Positions 32,149 to 40,014 of a stretch of 64,000 nucleotides of DNA are shown in pieces (the first letter of the stretch is position 1; each line of letters starts with the position of its first letter). Below the pieces are notes generated by a model that was given only the letters and a program-made list of their open reading frames with translations, did no database searches and was not told the origin of the DNA. Source of the stretch: Ardenticatenaceae bacterium. Lineage in GTDB: Bacteria; Chloroflexota; Anaerolineae; Promineifilales; Promineifilaceae. Both the position numbers and the translations under genes were made by a program. The stretch is taken from NCBI GenBank assembly GCA_020634245.1, contig JACKCC010000014.1:124001-188000 (forward strand). The letters run 5' to 3'.

Positions 32149-34218
32149 ATGAAACCGTTATTTCGCTGGCAGACTGACGAACAATCGTGGGAAGAAGATG
32201 TATTGACCGGCGGCATGGCCAGGTCAAGACGACTGGCGCTGGTCATTTTCGTGCTTTTTGTGGTGGGCGGGCTGCTCGTTTATGGGCGGCAGATACGGCA
32301 AGTTGCGCGGGAAGAACAGCGTATTGAGGCCGATGTGGCCGCAGCCTACCATACCTGGCAGCAAGCTGTGGCTGCTGATGATTTAGATCTGTTTGTTCAT
32401 TTGCTTGCCGGGCAGGATGCTGATTGGCAGCAGGCGCAGCGGGCCTTGTTCCTGCAAGGCGATTTGCTGGATCGCCAATCTCTGGGACTGGCAGTGCAAA
32501 CGACACCGGAAGGCATGGCTATACATTTATCACCCGACTGGCAGGATGCGGTGGTGACGTATGAGCAAGGGTATACGGCCGTTACCACCCCTTCAACCAC
32601 CGCCCTCATCCGTCTCCAGCAAACCCAATATTACCAACTGGATGGTTCGCGCTGGCTGCAAGCGCCGCCCGATGCCGAATTCTGGGGTGAATCCATGCGC
32701 TATGACGGCCAATGGCTGACGCTGCTTTATCCGGCGCGTGATGCAGAATGGGCACAGCGGCTGGCCGCTGACCTGGATGGTGAATTGGCGGTGATCTGTA
32801 CTGAAAAACCGTGTACGGCCAGTGTGAACGTTCGCCTGGAAACAGACCCGGCTGCGCTGGTTGATTTGCCCGATATGTTGACGCCAGTGTTTAACGGCCG
32901 TTACCACATCCTGCCTACCTTCACACTGGCCGGTCTGCCGCTGGATGAAAACAGCTACCAGACGCTGTACCAGGGCTACACCCGCCGTATCATCACCGCC
33001 TTTCAAAACAGTCTGGCACTGCCTGTCCCCCTGCCCGACCAGGACATCCAGGCTCTTTGCTTTCCCGGCGGCGGTAATATGCCTCACCTGTTCCGTTACA
33101 ACCTGACCGGTGATACCTGGAATGTGGAACTTCCGGAGCGCGCCTTCCGCTTTCTCACTCCCCTGCCTGACGACAACGGCCTCATCCTTAGCGACCTGCC
33201 GGTCAGCAGCGATCCCAGCCGCTTGATGCTGCGCTTATGGCGCGATGGCATCGAAAGCCTTCTTTTCGACGATACCGACCCGGCGCGCCAATGGCGTTTT
33301 CCCCAGGTTGGCTGGGGCGGTCAGGTGTCGCCGCCGCATCTTTTGTTGCACGAATTTGACACGGCGACACAAATGCGGACGCTTTACCATTGGCTTGACC
33401 TTGGGAAGTGTGATTCTGCTGGCTGTGCTGTGACGGATTTGTCCGGCTACACGCTCTGGTCACCAGACGGCCGTTCCACACTCATCGTCATTGGTTCGGA
33501 GCTTTGGCTGGGCGATGAAGCCGGGCAGCCGCGGCAATCTCTCGGCACAGGGTTCACTCCCTTCTGGCTGGATGCAACGACGTATGGTTACACGCGCTAC
33601 CAGCCGGGATTGGAACTGGTGATGGCCACGCTGGATGATGGCCAGCCGCAGGTGGTATTGGATGGGGAGAGGGTAACGGCCGTACTCACCGACCCTGCCA
33701 CTGGTACACCCTCCATCAATACCATCATTACCCACCCTCTCTGGCCGGGTTTACTGGTTCTGGCTGGCCCGGAAATACGAGGCGCTGAAGGGAAATACAA
33801 CATCTTCACCTTTCAATTCGACGATTGGACAAAATCACCGGCTGGCACGCTGACGTTACGCCTGCAATTGGACGAACCGCCGTTGGGCTACCCCACTTTG
33901 ATTACACCCAACGGCATCCCGCCTGTTTCCTTTTCGCCCGACGGTCGGTGGCTGGTAGCTGCCGAACTCAGCGCGCCGCCCGATGATACCTGGCAAATCC
34001 GTTTACACGACCTACCCGCCAATCAGACTCAACTCATCAGCACCAGTTCGCCTCGTTACCCGGCCAATGCTCCCTTTTTCGATTGGTCAGGTGACGGGCA
34101 GTGGCTGGTGCTGGTCGATGATGGTTTCTTCAAACTCATTGCCCCGGCAGCCAATTATGAGCGCGTCATTCTGCACGATTTTGACGCCTGTTACTTTACG
34201 GCCTGGGTCAATCCGTGA
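32149..34218 (+). CDS. Membrane-anchored protein with beta-propeller-like ectodomain
   Basis: A 689-residue protein of unknown family. A membrane helix at about 28-46 (LALVIFVLFVVGGLLVYG) with basic residues before it suggests a signal anchor with a large outer domain. A helical segment (IEADVAAAYHTWQQAVAADDLDLF) is followed by a beta-rich region with two Cys pairs and propeller-type words near the end (PPVSFSPDGRWLVAAE, FFDWSGDGQWLVLVDD). These resemble TolB/PD40-type blades. It has no catalytic motif. It is divergently transcribed from the Ser/Thr kinase and could be an envelope sensor, but I cannot assign a role. Four octamers occur in it. Confidence 0.7.
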   Translation: MKPLFRWQTDEQSWEEDVLTGGMARSRRLALVIFVLFVVGGLLVYGRQIRQVAREEQRIEADVAAAYHTWQQAVAADDLDLFVHLLAGQDADWQQAQRALFLQGDLLDRQSLGLAVQTTPEGMAIHLSPDWQDAVVTYEQGYTAVTTPSTTALIRLQQTQYYQLDGSRWLQAPPDAEFWGESMRYDGQWLTLLYPARDAEWAQRLAADLDGELAVICTEKPCTASVNVRLETDPAALVDLPDMLTPVFNGRYHILPTFTLAGLPLDENSYQTLYQGYTRRIITAFQNSLALPVPLPDQDIQALCFPGGGNMPHLFRYNLTGDTWNVELPERAFRFLTPLPDDNGLILSDLPVSSDPSRLMLRLWRDGIESLLFDDTDPARQWRFPQVGWGGQVSPPHLLLHEFDTATQMRTLYHWLDLGKCDSAGCAVTDLSGYTLWSPDGRSTLIVIGSELWLGDEAGQPRQSLGTGFTPFWLDATTYGYTRYQPGLELVMATLDDGQPQVVLDGERVTAVLTDPATGTPSINTIITHPLWPGLLVLAGPEIRGAEGKYNIFTFQFDDWTKSPAGTLTLRLQLDEPPLGYPTLITPNGIPPVSFSPDGRWLVAAELSAPPDDTWQIRLHDLPANQTQLISTSSPRYPANAPFFDWSGDGQWLVLVDDGFFKLIAPAANYERVILHDFDACYFTAWVNP

Positions 34219-34243
34219 AACATGATACGTCGATCGTCACGCC

Positions 34244-35953
34244 TCATCGCTGCCAGGGTTCAAAATTGGTCAGGATTGAACCGCCGATGAATTCCCGCAA
34301 TATGGAATCGCTGGCGATGTAATCTATGCTGCCGTTGGGCAGCGGATCGAACCATTGTAAAAAGGCCAGCAGCCGGTTGGCCTCGACTCGTTCTGGTGTT
34401 CCCGGCTCCACTTGCAGCAGCAGCGGCTGTGCCAGCTTTTTTAGAACTGACAATTCGTATACCAATGCTGAATTGAAAAAGACATCGGCGTTGTTTTGGT
34501 TGGGGAAAATGTAGCGTTTTTCGCCGCGACGGACGCTGGGCCAGCGGCGGATGGTGTCGGCGGCGGTGTAGCCGCGATGGGCCGCGTCGCGCACAATGCG
34601 GCGCAGCATGCGCGTGTCGGTGGTGGGCACGCGATTATGTTTGTCCAGGTTGAGTTGGGTAAACGCAGAAATGAAAATGCGGTAAATGGAATCGGGGGGA
34701 AGCCCTTCCACTAATCGCGGATTGAGGCCATGAATCCCTTCTACCAAAATGACGTGGTCGGGGCCAATGCGCAATTCCTCACCTAATTCTCTGGAACCGG
34801 TGTGAAAGTTGTAAATGGGCTGCACGATGGTTTCGCCAGCCAGAAGCCGGCTCAAATGTTGGCGAAACAAGGGGACGTCAACGGCTTCCAGGGCTTCAAA
34901 ATCGTAATCGCCGTTTTCATCCCGTGGCGTTTCGTCCCGGTCTACAAAGTAGTTGTCCATGCCGATGGCTACCGGGTAGAGACCCTGGGCCATGAGTTGA
35001 ATTGCCAGCCGTTTGCTGAATGTGGTTTTGCCGGCCGACGTGGGGCCGGAAATCATGACGATTTTGACCTGGGGGCGGCGGGCGATTTCGCTGGCGATGA
35101 TGGTGAGTTGGCGTTGGTGCAGGGCCTCGGCGACGAGGATGATTTCCTGGGTACGGCCGTCTCTGATCGCCCGGTTCAACGTAGCAATGTTGGGAACGCC
35201 GATGATGCGCAGCCACTCTTCGTACTCCTGGAAGACACGGGCCAGAATTGGTTCATCTTCAAACGGCTGGAGGCAGTTGGGCTGTTGGCGGCGGGGAAAT
35301 TGCAGAATGAAGCCATCGTTGTAATGGCGCAGATCGAACTTGTCCAGATAGCTGGTGTTGGGAACCATAAAACCGTGGAAATAGTCGCGCACGCCGTTGA
35401 GTTCATACAGGGTGAGGTAATCTTTGCGCCGCTTGCTGAACAGTTCGGCCTTTTCCAGGTCGCCGCTGTCCCGGAAGATTTGCAGCGCTTCTTCCAGCGG
35501 GACTTTGACCTGGTTGATAGGCAGCTTGGCCGCGACTAATTCTTGCATGCGCTGCCGCAGTTGGTTTAAGTTTTCGTCGGATAACTGTTTGTGGTCATCT
35601 AATTCGCAGTAGTAGCCGCCAAAGGGCATGGAATGCTGGATGGTGATGATGCGTCCTGGAAATAGTTGGGCAGCGGCGGCGATCATCAAGAAGCTGAGAG
35701 AACGGCGGTAAATGCGCGTGCCGTCGGAATCGGCGGTGGTTTCTACTTCCAGGTCGGCATCGGTCATCATGGGGGTGGCCAGTTCGCGTAGTTTCCCGTT
35801 CATGATGGCGGCGACGATACGGCCGTTTACCGGCAAATCGGCAGCTTCAATAAAGGCTTCAATGGGGGTGCCGATAGGTCCTTCAAACGTCTGGCCAGTG
35901 GCAAAGCGGGCCTGAACGGTTTGGCGGACGGTAGTGGGGTGAATTGTGGTCAT
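34244..35953 (-). CDS. Nucleoside (uridine-like) kinase with ThrRS-like N-terminal domains
   Basis: A 569-residue protein with AAGGAAAG before its ATG. Residues about 10-75 look like a TGS domain (FEGPIGTPIEAFIEAADLP) and about 85-200 like the threonyl-tRNA synthetase second additional domain (ITIQHSMPFGGYYCELDD). The kinase half begins near 300 with P-loop MISGPTSAGKTTFSKRLA, followed by GMDNYFVDRDETPRDENGDY (the uridine-kinase Asp-Tyr region) and VILVEGIHGLNP (Walker B). This arrangement is known for a group of nucleoside kinases in Thermotogota, Firmicutes and Chloroflexota that phosphorylate uridine or related nucleosides for salvage. It is monocistronic; the end lies 25 bases from the convergent upstream gene. 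Confidence 0.88.
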   Translation of the reverse strand: MTTIHPTTVRQTVQARFATGQTFEGPIGTPIEAFIEAADLPVNGRIVAAIMNGKLRELATPMMTDADLEVETTADSDGTRIYRRSLSFLMIAAAAQLFPGRIITIQHSMPFGGYYCELDDHKQLSDENLNQLRQRMQELVAAKLPINQVKVPLEEALQIFRDSGDLEKAELFSKRRKDYLTLYELNGVRDYFHGFMVPNTSYLDKFDLRHYNDGFILQFPRRQQPNCLQPFEDEPILARVFQEYEEWLRIIGVPNIATLNRAIRDGRTQEIILVAEALHQRQLTIIASEIARRPQVKIVMISGPTSAGKTTFSKRLAIQLMAQGLYPVAIGMDNYFVDRDETPRDENGDYDFEALEAVDVPLFRQHLSRLLAGETIVQPIYNFHTGSRELGEELRIGPDHVILVEGIHGLNPRLVEGLPPDSIYRIFISAFTQLNLDKHNRVPTTDTRMLRRIVRDAAHRGYTAADTIRRWPSVRRGEKRYIFPNQNNADVFFNSALVYELSVLKKLAQPLLLQVEPGTPERVEANRLLAFLQWFDPLPNGSIDYIASDSILREFIGGSILTNFEPWQR

Positions 35954-35968
35954 GAGTCTTTCCTTCAG

Positions 35969-36030
35969 TTAGAGATTAGGGACTGGGGACTAGAGACAGG
36001 AAATCACCCAGTCTTTAGTCTTTTGCTCCT
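35969..36030. repeat. GACTGGGGACTAGAGAC-type word repeat
   Basis: AGAGATTAGGGACTGGGGACTA is followed by complementary-looking words (CCCAGTCTTTAGTC), making a loose hairpin between the nucleoside kinase start and the transglycosylase stop. The words resemble those of the hairpin at 13341-13388. Confidence 0.45.
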
Positions 36031-36041
36031 GTTTTTTGATT

Positions 36042-36998
36042 TTAGCGATGCCACGAGGGGCAGTAAGATGGGGCAAACCAGCGGGTACTGGCACGGCCGC
36101 GCAGGCGGCTTAAACTGGGTAAACAGGCCTCGATGATGCCGGGATTGCTTTCGGAAATTTTAACGGCCGTTTGATTGAGCCGGGCTTGTAATTCCATTTC
36201 CAGGTCGTTGGCCGTGGTGACGGCCGTACGGTCATCACCGACTGGCATCACCAGGGCCACCGGCACGGCATACGCTTTGACAAAATAAGCCCGTCCCGAT
36301 TGGTCAATGTAATTGTAAACGATGTGCTCGCCATAAGTCAGCAGGCCGGAAATGGGCTGGTTGCCCAAAACCAGCAGGGAATCATTGGGCACATCCCCCT
36401 GCCGGATTTCTACAGCCAATGTCCATTGGGAAGCGATGTCAGGCGAGATACCGCTGCGTTTGGCGACAGCACGGCCGTAACTATTCAGTACCCTGGCCGC
36501 ATACTCACGGGGTACACTGCGTTCGACCTGGCTCCAGCCGCCGCTATAGGCCGCTAACGCGGCATACAAATCGCCGCCCGACTGGCGGACGATTTCGGCT
36601 AAAATGGCCACGCCCCAACGCAAATTGGTCGAGGGATTTTCCAGCTCGTCGGCCGGCGGCCGCCATTCCAGGCCAGGGCCGGCGGGCATGATGCCCATCA
36701 GCCCGACAGCACCCACCCGGCTGACGGCCAGCGGGTCGCCATTGGATTCTTCGTCGATGACGGCAGCGATGAAATCGGGGTCGAGGCCGTAAAAATCGGA
36801 CAGTACAGCAATGTACGAGGACCAACGCTGGATGGATGGCCCCCAGATGGGCGAAAGGACATCAGGCACGTCGTCAGGTGTACTGGCTTGATTGGCCGGA
36901 GCCAGCGCAGGCGCAGCCAGCACCGTTTTTAGCGGTGCGGTCACGATGGCGGCCAGAAGGGCCAATATGAAGGTAACGTGTCTGATAGAATTTTTCAT
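36042..36998 (-). CDS. Secreted lytic transglycosylase-like (SLT) protein
   Basis: Starting at 36998 gives 318 residues with signal peptide MKNSIRHVTFILALLAAIVT; the frame extends 8 codons further upstream but without a better ribosome site. Residues about 65-185 form a lysozyme-like SLT domain: YGLDPDFIAAVIDEESNGDP holds the catalytic Glu, VGAVGLMGIMPAGPG the Gly-rich loop (MGIMP replacing the usual MQIMP), and YAALAAYSGGWSQVE the closing Tyr-x-Ala-x-Asn-like motif with Ser for Asn. It should cleave peptidoglycan during wall turnover. The C-terminal region is beta-rich and unassigned. Confidence 0.83.
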   Translation of the reverse strand: MKNSIRHVTFILALLAAIVTAPLKTVLAAPALAPANQASTPDDVPDVLSPIWGPSIQRWSSYIAVLSDFYGLDPDFIAAVIDEESNGDPLAVSRVGAVGLMGIMPAGPGLEWRPPADELENPSTNLRWGVAILAEIVRQSGGDLYAALAAYSGGWSQVERSVPREYAARVLNSYGRAVAKRSGISPDIASQWTLAVEIRQGDVPNDSLLVLGNQPISGLLTYGEHIVYNYIDQSGRAYFVKAYAVPVALVMPVGDDRTAVTTANDLEMELQARLNQTAVKISESNPGIIEACLPSLSRLRGRASTRWFAPSYCPSWHR

Positions 36999-37069
36999 GA
37001 CGAAACAAGTGGCTTCAATCAATTTGCTGCCGCAATTCTAGCACAAGCCAGTTGGCGCGGCTATGGGAC

Positions 37070-37600
37070 TTATGTCAATATACTGGTGGCTGTTTGCAGA
37101 TTGGTCGGGACCTGCCACCACTGTACGGCGGCGCGGCGCAACGGCCGTTCTACCCACGACGGCCGTTTAATTTTCACCGGCTCGGTTGCAGCTTCATCGG
37201 GTAGCAAAATGGCTTCAATCAGCAGACCATCGTTGAGAGGTGTGTCGGCTGTCGGATAGGCAAAACAGGGCCATTTGCTGTATTGCTCCAGCTCGCGCAA
37301 AAATAGCTGCGTTTCCTGGCCATAGGCGTCATAGCCGAATAGTTCGGCCCGTGGGAACTGCGGACCAAACTCGTCTACCCAGTTGTACAAGTCCAATGAT
37401 TTAATCTCAGCCCCCCAATCATCCAGCAGCAAAGCGGGGAAAACAGGTTCCTCGGTGCCGATTCTGACAAAGGCGAAACGCAAATAGATCAATTGGGAAG
37501 CATCCGGTTCTGGCGTAGATGAATGGAGCAGGAGGGCGAAACGGCCGTTTGCCGTAAAAATCTGGCCTGCAACTCGTTGTTTAACCGTTTTCATGATCAT
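37070..37600 (-). CDS. Conserved-looking hypothetical protein
   Basis: The ATG at 37600 is preceded by AGGAAAG and gives 176 residues; the frame is open for 32 more codons upstream but that part looks non-coding. No signal peptide, membrane helix or known motif is visible. The sequence is acidic with aromatic-rich strands (ALLLHSSTPEPDASQLIYLR, WPCFAYPTADTPLNDGLL) and a tail WVERPLRRAAVQWWQVPTNL. Three octamers lie in or near the 3' part (37141, 37159, 37541). It is divergent from the MDR dehydrogenase with 140 bases between, and may share its control region. Confidence 0.6.
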   Translation of the reverse strand: MIMKTVKQRVAGQIFTANGRFALLLHSSTPEPDASQLIYLRFAFVRIGTEEPVFPALLLDDWGAEIKSLDLYNWVDEFGPQFPRAELFGYDAYGQETQLFLRELEQYSKWPCFAYPTADTPLNDGLLIEAILLPDEAATEPVKIKRPSWVERPLRRAAVQWWQVPTNLQTATSILT

Positions 37601-37659
37601 TTTTGTTCTTTCCTGCAACTGTAGAAATGAAACCAGACAATACCAAAACGCCCCAGGTG

Positions 37660-37702
37660 TGACAAGACAACTATTGTCATTTCCTATGCGGTTCACTATT
37701 AT
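37660..37702 (+). promoter_or_regulatory. Sigma-70 promoter with overlapping dyad upstream of the MDR gene
   Basis: TTGTCA (37674-37679) and TATTAT (37697-37702) are separated by exactly 17 bases, 39 bases before the ATG at 37741. The -35 box forms half of a dyad TGACAA(8)TTGTCA (37660-37679), a plausible repressor operator. Confidence 0.55.
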
Positions 37703-37740
37703 TCAAAAAACATGTGTGATTTCAGAAAAAGGGGGTTTTG

Positions 37741-38772
37741 ATGAAAGCCATTGTTTTTTACCAGCATGGTGACCTGGCTCAGGTCAGATATGAATCGGTA
37801 CCACGTCCCGAAATCGGGCCGGAAGATGTGTTATTACAAGTGAAGGCGGTGGCCTACAATCGGCTGGATTTGTGGGTGCTGGCTGGTTGGCCCGGCCTGA
37901 ATTTGAAGCTGCCGCATGTGATGGGCAGTGATGGGGCCGGTATCGTGGCCGCCATTGGGCAGAATGTGACCGGGTTTGCAGTGGGTGACCGGGTGGCGGT
38001 GAATCCAACGTTGAGCTGCGGGCATTGTGCTTACTGTCTATCAGGGCGGGACAATATGTGTGACCGGTTTGCAATTATGGGTGAGCATGTGGATGGGTTT
38101 GCCGCGGAGTATACGGCCGTACCCGCGCGTAATCTACTTCACCTGCCCGAATCGGTTCCCTTTGATACGGCAGCAGCAGCCTCGTTGGCCTTTGTGACCG
38201 CCTGGCATTCTCTCATCACACGAGGACGGTTGCAGGCCGGGGAATCGGTCTTGATTGTGGGCGCAGGCGGCGGCGTGAATACGGCGGCCATTCAAATCGC
38301 CCGGCTGGCCGGAGCCGGCCCGATTTATGTAGTGGGTTCCAGTGCCGCCAAACTGGTGCTGGCGCGCGATTTGGGCGCAGATGTGACTATCAACCGCCAT
38401 GAAGAGGAGTGGGGAAAAGCGATCTTTAAGGCGACCAACAGGAAAGGTGTCGATGTGGTGGTAGATAATGTAGGTGCGGCGACCTATTTTCAATCGCTGC
38501 GGTCGCTGAAAAAAGGTGGTCGGCTTCTGACGGTGGGCAATACCAGCGGGCCGCAATTTGAGATCGATAACCGGCTGCTGTTTGGTAAACATCTGAGCAT
38601 TATTGGCAGCACTATGGGGCCGATGAGTGATTATGAGCAGGTGATGGGGTTGGTGTTTAACGGCCGTCTCCAGCCCGTTATCGACTCTACCTATCCTCTG
38701 AGTGATGGCGTTCAAGCTTTACGCAAGCTTCAAGCCGGTGAAGTGGCCGGCAAGGTAGTCCTTGTATTATGA
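37741..38772 (+). CDS. Zinc-binding medium-chain dehydrogenase/reductase
   Basis: The ATG at 37741 follows a GGGGG tract and gives 343 residues. The GroES-like domain is followed by the structural-zinc lobe SCGHCAYCLSGRDNMC (C-x2-C-x2-C-x7-C), then the Rossmann fold with VLIVGAGGGVNTAAIQIA. The position of the catalytic-zinc cysteine is replaced (YNRLDLWVL) and GHE is GSD, so this is nearer the quinone-oxidoreductase or CurA-like branch than a classical alcohol dehydrogenase. It probably reduces or oxidises a carbonyl or enoyl group with NAD(P)H. Its stop overlaps the next start in ATGA, so it is co-translated with a LivJ-like lipoprotein. Confidence 0.88.
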   Translation: MKAIVFYQHGDLAQVRYESVPRPEIGPEDVLLQVKAVAYNRLDLWVLAGWPGLNLKLPHVMGSDGAGIVAAIGQNVTGFAVGDRVAVNPTLSCGHCAYCLSGRDNMCDRFAIMGEHVDGFAAEYTAVPARNLLHLPESVPFDTAAAASLAFVTAWHSLITRGRLQAGESVLIVGAGGGVNTAAIQIARLAGAGPIYVVGSSAAKLVLARDLGADVTINRHEEEWGKAIFKATNRKGVDVVVDNVGAATYFQSLRSLKKGGRLLTVGNTSGPQFEIDNRLLFGKHLSIIGSTMGPMSDYEQVMGLVFNGRLQPVIDSTYPLSDGVQALRKLQAGEVAGKVVLVL

Positions 38773-39905
38773 ATAGCATTCGTCTTTGTTGGGTTGGGGT
38801 GTTGATCCTTTTGGGTTTGGCAGGATGTGCCAATACTCCGCCGGAAATTAAAATCGGGTTGATTGTGCCGTTGAGCGGTGAAAATGGTGAATCGACGGGA
38901 CAGCCGGCGGTGAATGCGGCCCAAATGGCCGTAAATGAAGTGAATGGGGCTGGCGGACTGTTGGTCGGAAAAACGCATTACCTGATTGATTTGGTTGTGG
39001 TTGATGATGAAGGCGTGCCGGAAACGGCCGTTTCCGCAGCGCAGCAGCTTATCAATCAGGAAGGCGTTGTGGCCATCGTCGGTCCCATGTTTAGCAGCAA
39101 TGCCATCCCTGTTGGTGAGGTAGCCGAAACGGCGCATATTCCTATGATCAGCCCAACATCCACCAATCCGCAAACGACCTTGAATAAACAGTATGTCTTC
39201 CGCGCTAGTTTCGTCGACGATTTTCAAGGGTTAGCGATGGCGCGTTTTGCCTATGAGGATTTGGGCAGCCGCCGCAGTGCTATGTTGTACGATGTTGCCA
39301 GTGCCTACAATCAAGGCCTGGCTGCTGCTTATCAAACTGCATTTGAAGCATTGGGCGGTCAAATTGTGGCGGCAGAAACGTACACCACGGATCAGGCTGA
39401 AGATTTTAGCGAACAATTAGCACGCATTAAAGTTCGCAACCCGGACAGCTTGTTTTTACCCAATTACACCGATGATGTCTTGTTACAAGGTCAGCAGGCC
39501 CGTGATATGGGCATTGATGCCGTCATTTTAGGCGGTGATAGTTGGGAAGGTGAGCGTCTTTCTGGTCTGCCGACATTTGAACAATCTTTTTTCAGCGGCC
39601 ATTATTGCCGTGATAAGTCGAATCCGGTCATCCGACTTTTTTCTGACCAGTTTGAAAAGCTGTACGGCCGTGAACCCAACGGGCTGATGGCGTTAACCTA
39701 CGATTCGGTTGGACTGCTCTTTGCAGCCATGCAGGATCAGGCTTCGACTGTCCCAGAAGCCATTCGGGACGGGTTGTATCATATCGATTATCAGGGGATT
39801 ACCGGTACAATTACCTTTGATGAAACAGGCGATCCTGTGAAAAGCGTGGCCGTTTGGTACATTGCCAACGGAGAACGCAGTTGTTACCAAATGATTGAGC
39901 CATGA
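38769..39905 (+). CDS. LivJ-like periplasmic-binding lipoprotein (branched-chain amino acid type)
   Basis: A 378-residue lipoprotein with signal peptide ending LGLAGC (lipobox near residue 20). The mature part is a type I periplasmic-binding fold: IKIGLIVPLSGENGESTGQ, NAAQMAVNEVNGAGGLLVG, VAIVGPMFSSNAIPVGEVA and MISPTSTNPQTT are canonical LivJ-family stretches that bind amino acids, amides or urea. No LivHMGF transporter genes are near; instead a CACHE histidine kinase gene follows about 110 bases downstream, then a receiver hybrid. It therefore more likely acts as the ligand-binding partner of the kinase than as a transporter component. Confidence 0.9.
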   Translation: MNSIRLCWVGVLILLGLAGCANTPPEIKIGLIVPLSGENGESTGQPAVNAAQMAVNEVNGAGGLLVGKTHYLIDLVVVDDEGVPETAVSAAQQLINQEGVVAIVGPMFSSNAIPVGEVAETAHIPMISPTSTNPQTTLNKQYVFRASFVDDFQGLAMARFAYEDLGSRRSAMLYDVASAYNQGLAAAYQTAFEALGGQIVAAETYTTDQAEDFSEQLARIKVRNPDSLFLPNYTDDVLLQGQQARDMGIDAVILGGDSWEGERLSGLPTFEQSFFSGHYCRDKSNPVIRLFSDQFEKLYGREPNGLMALTYDSVGLLFAAMQDQASTVPEAIRDGLYHIDYQGITGTITFDETGDPVKSVAVWYIANGERSCYQMIEP

Positions 39906-39980
39906 AGTGGTGAGTCTGCGAGTGGTAAGTTTTTCTGTTTATAGGCATCTGCCACGTGCCACTTGCGATATTTTTGAGTG
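39906..39980. repeat. Intergenic GAGTGGT/GCCACTTGC word repeat
   Basis: AGTGGTGAG, GAGTGGTAAG and GAGTGGTGAG alternate with their partial complement GCCACGTGCCACTTGC between the lipoprotein stop and the histidine kinase start. It can fold as a loose hairpin without a T-tract. Confidence 0.4.
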
Positions 39981-40014
39981 GTGAGGTGTAAAAGAGCCTG
40001 TTTGCGGTAAACCG

